Below, one piece after another: positions 50,888 through 58,880 of a stretch of DNA of 64,000 bases (its first letter is position 1; each line of letters starts with the position of its first letter). The stretch covers positions 1-64,000 of the forward strand of contig NZ_LWLS01000069.1 of NCBI RefSeq assembly GCF_001905095.1, given 5' to 3'. Made by a program: the position numbers and the translations under genes. The stretch is from Micromonospora sp. CB01531. Its GTDB lineage: Bacteria; Actinomycetota; Actinomycetes; Mycobacteriales; Micromonosporaceae. Below the pieces are notes generated by a model that saw only the letters and a list, made by a program, of their open reading frames with translations, did not search any database and had not been told where the DNA came from.

Positions 50888-52057
50888 TTATCGGCGCCAC
50901 GCCGGCCGCTCGGCGTTGGTCACCGCCCGGAGGATCCACTCGACCGGGCCGTACCGGTGGGTCCTCATCCAGCGAGCGCTCAGTACAACCTGTGCGGCGA
51001 AGATGCCAAGTGCGATCGCCAGTACGCCAGCCGGCGGTACCTGGCCGATCAGCCCGAGACCGAGCCCCGTGAAGATCAGAGCACAGATCAGGGACTGGCT
51101 CAGGTAGTTGGTCAACGCCATGCGGCCGGCCGGTGCGAGTGCGACCGATATGTGACGCCCCATCCGTGTCTGGAACAGCCGCAGCATCGTGGCGGCGTAC
51201 GCGGCCGCCAGCGCCGTACCGGTGAGGGTGGCCAAGGCAAGGCCCTCGACCGTGGTGCGGCCGCCCAGCGCCACGACGGCAAACGCGCCGGCGAGACCAA
51301 CCGGGTATCCAACGCACTGGATCAGGCGCAGAGCGCGAGCGTGTGGCGACACGTCGGCCAGCATCCGGCGACGGCCGGCGGCGAGCCCCAAAAGGAACAT
51401 GGCCAGGGCGACCGGTCCCTGCAGCCTCGCCGTCCCGACGATCATATGCGGTATCGAACGGACGTTCTGGGCGATGACGGAGGCCGGCCCGCCGGCCAGC
51501 GCCGCTGTGACGCTTTCCCCGGCCCTGAGGGCGGCCGACTGCTCGACCGACGGCGCCTCCGCCAGGGCCATCGAGCCGAAGGAGAGTACGACGACCCCCA
51601 CGAGCAGGCCGGTCAGGATCACCGCCGTGCGCGGCCGGATCCGGTGCACGGCGAGCAAAACCAGCCCGAGTACGGCGTAGGTGGTGAGGATGTCGCCGTG
51701 GAAGAGCAGCACAGCGTGCAGTCCGCCAAGCACGAACAGGCCGGCCAGCCGGCGCAGGAATCGCGGCCGGAAGGCGGTGTCCCGGCGCCGCGCCGCGTCG
51801 AGTTGGAGCGTGAAGCTGTAACCGAACAGAAATGAGAAGAGCAGGTAGAACTTCATCTCGAACAGCAGCGCCACACTGTCGTGGATCCGATGGTCAAGCC
51901 AGGAGGGGTACGCCGGGTCAGGGATGCGGTGGAACGCGTAGCCCGAGGCGAAGTACCAGATGTTGACCAGCAGGATGCCGAACAACGCGAATCCCCGCAG
52001 CGCGTCCACGTCCAGGATCCGGTCGAACGCATCACTGCTCGGTGGCGTCCGAGCCAT
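50888..52057 (-). CDS. DUF418 polytopic membrane protein
   Basis: 389 residues, about 10 membrane helices. RILDVDALRGFALFGILLVNI at the N-terminus, KFYLLFSFLFGYSFTLQLD and the C-terminal DUF418 segment GRMALTNYLSQSLICALIF...QVVLSARWMRTHRYGPVEWILRAVT are diagnostic. Members belong to the acyltransferase-3/HGSNAT-like membrane clan, and an acetyl- or acyl-transfer role across the membrane is inferred only. ATG 52057 follows AAGGGG. Codon use is less GC-extreme than the core genes. Confidence 0.9.
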   Translation of the reverse strand: MARTPPSSDAFDRILDVDALRGFALFGILLVNIWYFASGYAFHRIPDPAYPSWLDHRIHDSVALLFEMKFYLLFSFLFGYSFTLQLDAARRRDTAFRPRFLRRLAGLFVLGGLHAVLLFHGDILTTYAVLGLVLLAVHRIRPRTAVILTGLLVGVVVLSFGSMALAEAPSVEQSAALRAGESVTAALAGGPASVIAQNVRSIPHMIVGTARLQGPVALAMFLLGLAAGRRRMLADVSPHARALRLIQCVGYPVGLAGAFAVVALGGRTTVEGLALATLTGTALAAAYAATMLRLFQTRMGRHISVALAPAGRMALTNYLSQSLICALIFTGLGLGLIGQVPPAGVLAIALGIFAAQVVLSARWMRTHRYGPVEWILRAVTNAERPAWRR

Positions 52058-52659
52058 AGGCCCCTTTACCCGAGGGACAGCGGTGTTCACCACGGCCCGA
52101 GCGGGACCGCGGCCCGCCGCCTCACAGCGGCCGGTCCCTGTCACCCCGGTCTTTCTTCCCGTCCCGCGACTCGGCATTACGGGGCACAACAAGGGTTCAA
52201 GATCGTTCGCCCGTCCAGCCTTACCCTCACCTGTAGTCCCCGGACGGAACGGGCACGCTTGGGATTTTCCTAAGCCTCACACCCAATTGAGCGCCAAGCC
52301 ACGCATGTCGGGACTGGGACGGGTCACGAACACATTGGCCCAGACTTCGCGGGCGCTGCTGTCCGTACGCCGGGTCAGCCGTCCCCAGCTGCTACTCGCC
52401 ACGAGCAGGTGCCGGACGTCCGGTGAGGAAGGCAACAGGCGTTGCCGAGCCACCAAATCCTAATGCTCCCCGGTGCCGGCCTCGAACCTTGGTTCGAAGG
52501 CATGTGGGTGCGGTTGGGGCGCGTCGTCCTGGGCCGCCCATACACCTACGCTTGCGGCATGAGGGACCCAAGCTCGCACCGGACCCTCGCCGCGCCAGAT
52601 CTCCCGATGCCAGCGGCGGTGCCAGGACCGGATCGTCACGAGCGCGCAGGAGGATCGTC
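52058..52659. other. 602-bp stretch without a convincing gene
   Basis: It separates DUF418 (-) from the alpha/beta hydrolase (+). GC content is visibly lower. It contains a possible small minus-strand frame (52277-52453) and an imperfect palindrome GCCTCGAACCTTGGTTCGAAGGC at about 52480-52502 that looks like a tRNA T-arm but is not followed by a tRNA. Confidence 0.6.
52277..52453 (-). CDS. Possible 58-residue protein or gene remnant
   Basis: From GTG 52453 (AGGA upstream) the frame reads MARQRLLPSSPDVRHLLVAS and ends MRGLALNWV before TGA at 52277. About three quarters of its third positions are G or C, more than the surrounding DNA. It could equally be the C-terminal relic of a larger gene because a TAG lies just before the start. 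No match recognised. Confidence 0.3.
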   Translation of the reverse strand: MARQRLLPSSPDVRHLLVASSSWGRLTRRTDSSAREVWANVFVTRPSPDMRGLALNWV

Positions 52660-53241
52660 ATGGCAGGGATCCGGCAGATCTTGTTCATCCAGGGCGGCGG
52701 CGCGGGCGCGCACGACGAGTGGGACGACAAGCTGTTCGACAGCTTGAGGTGGGAGCTCGGGGACGGGTACGAGGTCCGTTACCCGCGAATGCCCGACGAG
52801 GACGACCCGAGCTACGTCAGGTGGAGCGCGGCCATCCGGCGTGAGATGGCGGCCTTGGACGACGGCGTGGTCGTCGTCGGCCATTCGGTGGGCGGGACGA
52901 TCCTCATCAACGCGCTCGCCGAGCGGCCACCGGAGCCGGAGAAGCTCGGGGCGATCGTGCTGATCGCCGCTCCGTTCGTCGGTGCGGGCGGCTGGCCCGG
53001 CGACGAGTTCGAGCTGCCGCACGACCTCGGCGCGAGGCTGCCGCAAGGCGTGCCGGTGCATGTGTTCCACGGACTTCAGGACGATACTGCCCCACCGTCG
53101 CATGCTGACCTGTACGCCCGCGCCATCCCCCAGGCGCAGCTGCACCGGCTGCCCGGGCGCGATCACCAGCTGGACAATGACCTGAGCGAGGTGGCGAGGA
53201 CGATAAGTCCTGACGACCTCGGACCCGTCATTAAGGGATAG
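52660..53241 (+). CDS. Alpha/beta hydrolase, RBBP9/YdeN-like
   Basis: 193 residues. ILFIQGGGAGAHDEWDDKLFDSL holds the oxyanion-side strand, VVVVGHSVGGTILINALAE is the nucleophile elbow (Ser in GHSVGG), PVHVFHGLQDDTAPPSHADLYA provides the Asp and HRLPGRDHQLDNDL the His. A serine hydrolase of unknown substrate. ATG 52660 has CAGGAGG upstream. It is followed after 104 bp by an unknown gene on the same strand. Confidence 0.88.
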   Translation: MAGIRQILFIQGGGAGAHDEWDDKLFDSLRWELGDGYEVRYPRMPDEDDPSYVRWSAAIRREMAALDDGVVVVGHSVGGTILINALAERPPEPEKLGAIVLIAAPFVGAGGWPGDEFELPHDLGARLPQGVPVHVFHGLQDDTAPPSHADLYARAIPQAQLHRLPGRDHQLDNDLSEVARTISPDDLGPVIKG

Positions 53242-53345
53242 CGAAGAGCCCATAGCCCTCCTAATCCACACCTCTGCCCACGCCCGCGAAGCGGCCCACT
53301 CTGCCCAGAAAACTCCGGGACATTGCCACCCTGGAGGTAGATCAT

Positions 53346-53873
53346 GTGTCGATGACCAGTGGAGCGGCTCTCGCCAGCCTCCAGGATGCCGCCATCCTGT
53401 GGAGCGTGGGTTCCGCCCCCGCAACTGACGTGATCGATGCCGCCTGCGCCTGCCTGGTAGCAGGCGCAGATACTCCGACCCTTCGGATCCTTGCCGGCGT
53501 CTCGCCTGTCAAGGGCAGCGAGAGTGACGAGCTGTGCCCCTGGCTGCGAGACGCGCTGGCGGAGCTTTCCCTTGCGTACTACCGACCAGGAAGCCGAGAA
53601 GGGGAAGAGGAAGGCCTCCGGGTCATGGCCCGACGGCTGCTCGCCAAGAGCATCACACCTCGCGACCTCACGTCCTGGGCGTCCGGGTTCATCACCTACG
53701 ACGGAACGCCCCTGGCAGGGGATCTGATTGACCTTGAGAACACGTACGACTACCTTGACGCCCTCTCGGAAGGGCGGCCGTACGCGAGCACTGTGGCCGA
53801 GGATGTCGACGCGAAGGTCATCGCCGAAGCACGGCGCCTGCTCGGCGACGCCACCACAGCTGCGGATGGCTGA
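53346..53873 (+). CDS. Hypothetical acidic protein (175 aa)
   Basis: GTG 53346 is placed by GGAGG eight bases upstream. The product starts MSMTSGAALASLQDAAILWS. It is all-helical in appearance, acidic, without signal peptide or membrane segment, and has motifs such as SDELCPWLRDALAELSLAYYRPGS and LEGLRVMARRLLAKSI-like helices. I do not recognise a family. Size and composition are reminiscent of immunity or chaperone-like small proteins, but no toxin lies beside it. It may be cotranscribed with the hydrolase upstream. Confidence 0.75.
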   Translation: MSMTSGAALASLQDAAILWSVGSAPATDVIDAACACLVAGADTPTLRILAGVSPVKGSESDELCPWLRDALAELSLAYYRPGSREGEEEGLRVMARRLLAKSITPRDLTSWASGFITYDGTPLAGDLIDLENTYDYLDALSEGRPYASTVAEDVDAKVIAEARRLLGDATTAADG

Positions 53874-53950
53874 ACTCCGGGCACTCTCCGAGCACATCGC
53901 CGATCTTGGTTCTGGACCGCCGCTTCCGGCCGGCCCGGGTCCGAATGCCG

Positions 53951-53985
53951 GCGGTCCCCACCCCGCTGAACGGGGTGGGGACCGC
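53951..53985. terminator. Bidirectional terminator, 15-bp perfect stem
   Basis: GCGGTCCCCACCCCG (53951-53965) and its inverse (53971-53985) around CTGAA lie between the convergent unknown gene and the M14 peptidase gene. Confidence 0.9.
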
Positions 53986-53994
53986 CCGAGCGGA

Positions 53995-56007
53995 TCAGTT
54001 CAGGCGTACGGATGCGGTATCGAGACCGCCGCGAACGCTCACGGCCTTCACCGCGACGGTGTCGCTGCCGGTCTTGATCACCCGAAGGCGGACCTTCTGC
54101 TTGTCGGCACCGTCCAGGTAGAACTGCGGCGCGGCGCCGACCGTGCGGGCACCTTCGACCTTGACGGTGTCCGGAGCGACGATCTTGACTTCCTTCGCCT
54201 GCTCGAGCGCCGTCGGAATGCGGCCGGTGTTGTTGACCGTCGCCGTGATCTCGTGCGTCGCGCCGTCGCTCTGCGTACCCGTGAGCTTCTTGGCGGTGAC
54301 CTCGCTCAGGCCGACCTGCGGCAGTGAATCGATCAGATACAGGTTGAACCGAGCCTGGTTGGCAGCCCACTCACCGATCAGATCAGCCGACGGGTTCTGC
54401 GACCAGAACTTCGGGTTGATCCCGCCGATCTCGACCTTCCCCAGCTTGGGGTGTTGCACCTCGGTCCACGGCAGGAAGCAGTTCGTGCGGCCGTTCTCGG
54501 CGCACCACCGCGACCGCTCCCAGTCGGCGTACCGGCCGTCCTTGTCGTAGTCGATGTAGTCACCGCCGTTCCAGATCTCGTCGCCGTACCAGACCGCCCC
54601 GTACTGGAAGTAGCCGAAGTCCGGACCGTGCCCGAACAGGGGAGTCGGCTGGCCACCGTTGCGCGTGGCGTAGTCGATGTAGACGCTTCCCGTGTTCCGG
54701 TAGCCGGTGAACGAGGCACCCGCCTTGTCGAAGTGCTCGTAGAGCTTGCGGTCGCTCGCATACATGCACTCGACGGGATCGCAGGTCGACGGTCCCCGCA
54801 GATGCATGGGCACGCGGGTGTCCATGCTGTTCACCGCGGCGATGTTCGTGTGCGACATCAACCAGGTGTACACATGCCGGGTTTCCGGCTCCGACAACGG
54901 ATACTCGCCGGCCCCGCCCTGAGTCAGGTTCCGACCGGTCGCGTCGTCCGTCGGCATGACATGCCAGTTGTACGGGTAGTTGCGGTGCAGGTCGAGGCCG
55001 CCGATGCCGTCCTCGTTGTAGCGGCCGTCGCCGTCGTTGTCGACGCCCTCGGAGAACATCAGGTAGTCGCCCTTGCCCGCGCCGACACTGAGCATGGCGT
55101 TCCCGGCCGGGTCCCGCTCGTCGACGACGTGGGTTCCCTTGCCCGCGCCGACGTACTGGCGCATCTGGCTCAGGTATCCGTCGTCGTTGAGGTCCTCGCC
55201 CGGGTCCTCGTCGCGCTTGCCGTCCCCGTCGCTGTCGTCCGGCCGCACCGTCGACCGGTTCGTCTGGGCGGTGTACAGGTACATGTCGTGGCCGTCGGGG
55301 TTGTTGACCGGTCGGATGTACACCGTCTTCTCGTCGAGCAGCTTGTCGACCTTCGCGTCCTTGCCCGCCTGGGTGATGAGGTGGTGCGCCAGCCAGAGCG
55401 AACTCTCGGCGGACGACACCTCGCCCGAGTGGCGGTTCCCCTCGAAGTAGGCCGCTGGCTTGTCGGTGTCGGCGCCGGTGGACTTGTCGGTGATGGTCAC
55501 CTGGTAGATCGGCTGCCCGCTGTAGCTCTCGCCGACGATGTGCAGGTCGACGATGTCTGGGCGCTCGTGGGCCCACTTCTTCAGCCACCACTGGATTTCG
55601 ATGCCGGTGTGGAAGTGCTCGAAGTCCATCTGGCCCGGGGTTTTCGGCTTCACCTGGTCGTACTTGACGACCTTGAACGTGCTCTCTCCGTCCCGCTGGC
55701 CGGCGATGGTGATGGTGGCGGAGGTGGGCGTCACGCTGCCGGGGAACGGGCCTGGATCCTGCGGCGGCTGCAGGCCGACGGCGTAGGCGGGGGCCGCGGA
55801 CATGGCCGCGTCGTCAAGCCCCTGCGCGGCGGCTGGCCCCCACAGCTGCGTGATGCCGAGGATCAGGGCGCCCGCAGCCAGGGGCGCCAGTACGGAGACC
55901 GGGCGGATGCGCTGCAGGAAGCGCGGCTTTGGTGTGTGCTGGATCGGTGTGTCGTGCGAGGAGGCTTCCCGCCGACCGGATGAGTTATGTGAGGCGTCGG
56001 AACCCAA
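53995..56007 (-). CDS. Secreted M14-family zinc carboxypeptidase-like protein
   Basis: 670 residues. A long N-region precedes the signal helix (VSVLAPLAAGALILGITQLW). The peptidase has NRHSGE (first His and Glu zinc ligands, about residue 195), GLDLHRNYPYNW and GEYPLSEPETRHVY (substrate-Arg/turn motifs). The place of the third zinc His appears to read SMDTRVPMHLRGP, with Asp. An Asp-rich EF-hand-like stretch DSDGDGKRDEDPGEDLNDDG is inserted, and a C-terminal beta domain follows. Start is TTG 56007 with GGGAG at good spacing, since no ATG/GTG is available. It cleaves C-terminal residues from peptides if the zinc site is intact. Confidence 0.88.
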   Translation of the reverse strand: MGSDASHNSSGRREASSHDTPIQHTPKPRFLQRIRPVSVLAPLAAGALILGITQLWGPAAAQGLDDAAMSAAPAYAVGLQPPQDPGPFPGSVTPTSATITIAGQRDGESTFKVVKYDQVKPKTPGQMDFEHFHTGIEIQWWLKKWAHERPDIVDLHIVGESYSGQPIYQVTITDKSTGADTDKPAAYFEGNRHSGEVSSAESSLWLAHHLITQAGKDAKVDKLLDEKTVYIRPVNNPDGHDMYLYTAQTNRSTVRPDDSDGDGKRDEDPGEDLNDDGYLSQMRQYVGAGKGTHVVDERDPAGNAMLSVGAGKGDYLMFSEGVDNDGDGRYNEDGIGGLDLHRNYPYNWHVMPTDDATGRNLTQGGAGEYPLSEPETRHVYTWLMSHTNIAAVNSMDTRVPMHLRGPSTCDPVECMYASDRKLYEHFDKAGASFTGYRNTGSVYIDYATRNGGQPTPLFGHGPDFGYFQYGAVWYGDEIWNGGDYIDYDKDGRYADWERSRWCAENGRTNCFLPWTEVQHPKLGKVEIGGINPKFWSQNPSADLIGEWAANQARFNLYLIDSLPQVGLSEVTAKKLTGTQSDGATHEITATVNNTGRIPTALEQAKEVKIVAPDTVKVEGARTVGAAPQFYLDGADKQKVRLRVIKTGSDTVAVKAVSVRGGLDTASVRLN

Positions 56008-56317
56008 GGCAATCTCCCAATGTCACGTCAGCGCGCTCTCGTGCCCAACAGGCACGGCAGTCGCGCTGGGTAAGGGGGTGGCCACCCTTTGGATACTCGA
56101 GTTCTGATCACCGTAGTCGATCATTAAACAGATGTAAATACTTGATTGACGTTGACTCCTTACCGCGACACTGGCTCAGCCTCAACCATCCGGAGTAACA
56201 CGCCGGCCGAGGTCTCCCGGCTCACGCGACTGGAAAGGACCTGCGGCCCGTCCCCGATACTGGTAGGGACGGGCCGCAGCCGTGCGCAAGGGTGGGCAAA
56301 CGGCGGTGAGCCGATGA
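56008..56317. promoter_or_regulatory. 310-bp intergenic stretch with AT-rich promoter region
   Basis: Around 56110-56160 the DNA is unusually AT-rich for this window (GATCATTAAACAGATGTAAA then TACTTGATTGACG), the likely promoter of the M14 gene. A CGTGCC-N5-GGCACG hairpin lies at about 56040-56057. No gene is seen. Confidence 0.5.
56241..56279 (-). terminator. Terminator of the SDR gene, 14-bp perfect stem
   Basis: CTGCGGCCCGTCCC (56241-56254) pairs with 56266-56279 around an 11-nt loop, downstream of the SDR stop at 56318. Confidence 0.85.
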
Positions 56318-57061
56318 TCAGATGGTGAAGCCGCCGTCGACGTTGACCGTCGCGCCGGTGATGTAACGCCCCTCCGGACCGGCGAGGAACGCCACCGCGG
56401 CGGCCACGTCGGCTGGTGCCGCGTAGTGGCCGAGGGCGGTGAATCCGTTGATCGTGTCGGCGTTAGGGCCGTCGGCCGGATTCAATTCGGTATTCGTGGC
56501 CCCAGGGTTCACGAGATTCACGGTGATCGCCCTGCCGCCGAGTTCACGTCCGAGCGCCTTGGTCAGGCCGATCAGCGCGGTCTTACTCATCGCGTACAGC
56601 GAAAAGCCCGGGAAGACCGCCCGCTCGGCCATGTTGCTGCCGATGTTGATGATCCGTCCACCGGCCGACATGCGGCGGACTGCGGCTTGCGAGGCGACGA
56701 ACGGTGCCCGGACGTTGACCGCGACGGTCTGCTCGAACTCTTCCAGGCTCAGTTGCTCCAGCGGTCCGAGGAGGAACGCGCCGGCGTTGTTGACGAGGAT
56801 GTCCAACCGACCCAGCTCACCGGCGACCCGGTCCACCGCTGCGATCACTGCCGCCGGATCGGCACTGTCGGCCTGCACGGCGATCGCTCGCCGTCCCGCG
56901 GCCTTGATCTGGTCCACCACCTCGTCGGCGCGCTGCTGATTCCGCTGGAACGTCAGCGCCACGTCGGCGCCTTTCTCGGCCAGGCGTAGCGCCACTGCGG
57001 CGCCAATGCCACGACCTCCGCCGGTAACCAGGGCCACCTTGCCATCAAATGCGTTGTTCAT
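56318..57061 (-). CDS. Short-chain dehydrogenase/reductase (FabG-like)
   Basis: 247 residues. TGGGRGIG cofactor loop, DILVNNAGAF, IINIGSNMAE (catalytic Ser), YAMSKTALIGLTKALGREL (YxxxK) and NPGATNTELNP. The loop Arg after TGGG suggests NADPH. Substrate unknown. Family members reduce ketones in secondary metabolism or detoxification. ATG 57061. It lies downstream of a methyltransferase on the same strand (74-bp gap), probably a separate or loosely linked unit. Confidence 0.9.
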   Translation of the reverse strand: MNNAFDGKVALVTGGGRGIGAAVALRLAEKGADVALTFQRNQQRADEVVDQIKAAGRRAIAVQADSADPAAVIAAVDRVAGELGRLDILVNNAGAFLLGPLEQLSLEEFEQTVAVNVRAPFVASQAAVRRMSAGGRIINIGSNMAERAVFPGFSLYAMSKTALIGLTKALGRELGGRAITVNLVNPGATNTELNPADGPNADTINGFTALGHYAAPADVAAAVAFLAGPEGRYITGATVNVDGGFTI

Positions 57062-57135
57062 GACGCAAAGTCTGGTCGACGAAACCCCAGCCGTCCGGCG
57101 GTGATCGGACGCCGCGTTCGCCGCTACTCCCGGCC

Positions 57136-57930
57136 TCAAGGTTTCCGACCCCAGGCCGAGATCATGGGCGAGGTGGCGAGATCGAGAAGCCCCGCCGCGA
57201 CGTTGTCGAGATGCCGGTCGACTTCTTCGTTGGTAGCCAGGCCGGCGGCGACCAGCCGGTCGCGGATCTGCGCCACGGTGGCCCGCTCCAGCAGGGTGCA
57301 GGCAGCGCCGGTCATCGGGAAGAAGGCGTCGGCTTCGACGCCGACGAGCCCCGCGCCGCGCAACAACCGAGGCAACGTGCGCCCGTACGACAGGTCCACA
57401 CCACGCTGAACCATCAGCGTGCGGAAGTCGCGCTTGAGTTTGTTGGCCAGCCGCTGGGCCGGGCCCGACTCGTCCGGGCAGACCAGCGGCTGCATCATCG
57501 GGTCGGCCTCCTCCACCAGCAACCAGCCGCCGGGCCGCAGCGCCGAGATCATGGCGGCCAGCGCGGCGGCACGCTGTGGCACGTGCACCAGGACGAGGCG
57601 CGCGTGCACCAGGTCGAATCCGTCCGCCGGCGGCGGCTCGACGCCGACGTCGTGGCGGCGGACCTCGTAGCCAGCGTCGGCGGCAGCGGTCATCCACGAG
57701 ACGTCTATGTCGGTGGCGAGCACGTGCCCCGCCGGGCCGACGCGCGCGGCGAGCCAGGACGGCACGCTGGGGCCGCCAGCGCCGACTTCCCAAAACCGCC
57801 AGCCGTCCGCGATGCCGAGCGCGTCGATGTGCCGGAACGTGGAAGGGTCGAACAGCGCCGCCAGGGCGCCAAAGCGGGTCCCCGCTTCTGCCTGCTGATT
57901 GTCGAGCAGATAACCGCTGTCGTCGGCCAC
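57136..57930 (-). CDS. Class I SAM-dependent methyltransferase
   Basis: 264 residues. Motif I is FWEVGAGGPSVPSWLAARVG (WEVGAG instead of the usual VDVGCG), acidic residue in VLATDID, motif II/III region FDLVHARLVLVHVPQRAAALAAMISALRPGGWLLVEEAD. The Met/Leu-rich C-terminal cap binds a small substrate. The target is unknown. GTG 57930 is placed upstream of LLDNQQAEAGTRFGALAALFDP, typical of this UbiE-like group. Confidence 0.88.
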   Translation of the reverse strand: MADDSGYLLDNQQAEAGTRFGALAALFDPSTFRHIDALGIADGWRFWEVGAGGPSVPSWLAARVGPAGHVLATDIDVSWMTAAADAGYEVRRHDVGVEPPPADGFDLVHARLVLVHVPQRAAALAAMISALRPGGWLLVEEADPMMQPLVCPDESGPAQRLANKLKRDFRTLMVQRGVDLSYGRTLPRLLRGAGLVGVEADAFFPMTGAACTLLERATVAQIRDRLVAAGLATNEEVDRHLDNVAAGLLDLATSPMISAWGRKP

Positions 57931-58183
57931 GTCCGCATCATCCCTCTCGTTGGTATCGAGGTGTCGGCGTACGGGCCAACGTAGTGACTGTCGCTGTCGG
58001 AGTCGGGCCGAGGTCGTGACCAGCTGAGGTGACTGTTTGGTGCCCGAGTCGCCGCGCGCATTGCGGCCACCAGAGGGCGTCGACGGCTGGTGCGATGTGC
58101 GGACTGTCGAACGCGACGACGAGCTGTTGGTGCTGTTACGTTCGGTATTGGCAAGCGGTCAGTATCAATCAGGGGGACCTGCG

Positions 58184-58516
58184 GTGGCGAAATTCGTGAT
58201 CATCGGGTACGGCAGCCAAGAAGACTATGACCGTACCGACGTGGCGGTACGCGACCAGGCGCACGCCCATGACGCGCGCTTGCGGGAGGCGGGAGCCGAG
58301 ATGGGCGTTGCCGGCTCCCCCGTGCAGGTGCGGAACCACAACGGTACTGACATGACGGTGAAGAGCGGCAGCTTCATGTCCTCCGCGCTCCCGGTGGCTG
58401 GGTTCACGATAATCGAAGCCGCGACGCAGGAGGAGGCCGTCCACATCGTGTCGAAGACCCCCTGCGCAGTCGCGCACGGTGTGGTCGAGGTCTGGCCGTT
58501 GCAGGAGTCGCCGTAG
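58184..58516 (+). CDS. YCII/DGPF-related protein
   Basis: 110 residues from GTG 58184 (AGGGGGA upstream). AKFVIIGYGSQEDYDRTDV, AHDARLREAGAEMG and GFTIIEAATQEEAVHIVSKTPCAVAHGVVEVWPL match the ferredoxin-like YCII fold, whose members are often dehydrochlorinase- or isomerase-like with a conserved His/Asp pair. Here the usual catalytic His is not obvious. An upstream frame to 58037 has no Shine-Dalgarno and is not used. Function unknown. Confidence 0.85.
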   Translation: MAKFVIIGYGSQEDYDRTDVAVRDQAHAHDARLREAGAEMGVAGSPVQVRNHNGTDMTVKSGSFMSSALPVAGFTIIEAATQEEAVHIVSKTPCAVAHGVVEVWPLQESP

Positions 58517-58880
58517 TCCCAGGATGCGACGCACGGGAAATCCGCCCATCGACAGAAATGGATGCAATGCGATGGATGCCGGCTTGCCTGTGGGTCTCGC
58601 TGAATCCGCTGGCCGGCTCGCAGGCGGTTGAAGGCTCGGACATGGCTCCGCCATCTGCACGACGCCGTGCATGTTCAGCCGGGTAACCCGTACGCCGACA
58701 CCAGGTTCAGCCACGCCACGCGGAGTGACTCTGGCCGACGAGCGGAGTAACGCGCTCGGATGCTGCCAACAGAGCACGGCGTCACCGACGCACCAACCCG
58801 TAGGCATCCTCCTAGGATGCCTACGGGTTGTGTGGTCAGCCGCCCGCCCGAGGGTTTCCGCACTCGCACACGAGGAACGG
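58517..58880. other. 364-bp stretch without a gene
   Basis: Minus- and plus-strand frames here lack starts and homology. It contains GCGGAGT-N-AC repeated about 20 bp apart (about 58730-58750), small hairpins and the terminator below. Confidence 0.6.
58794..58830. terminator. 17-bp perfect stem-loop
   Basis: CAACCCGTAGGCATCCT (58794-58810) pairs perfectly with 58814-58830 around a 3-nt loop. It lies about 50 bp beyond the MMPL stop and ends both flanking transcripts. Confidence 0.88.

Noticed and set aside
52480..52502. tRNA gene suggested by GGTTCGAAGG
   Set aside because: No cloverleaf with acceptor, D and anticodon arms can be built around it.
50888..58880. Genomic island with integrase
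   Set aside because: No integrase, transposase, terminal repeats or tRNA attachment site was seen. Only composition hints at acquisition.
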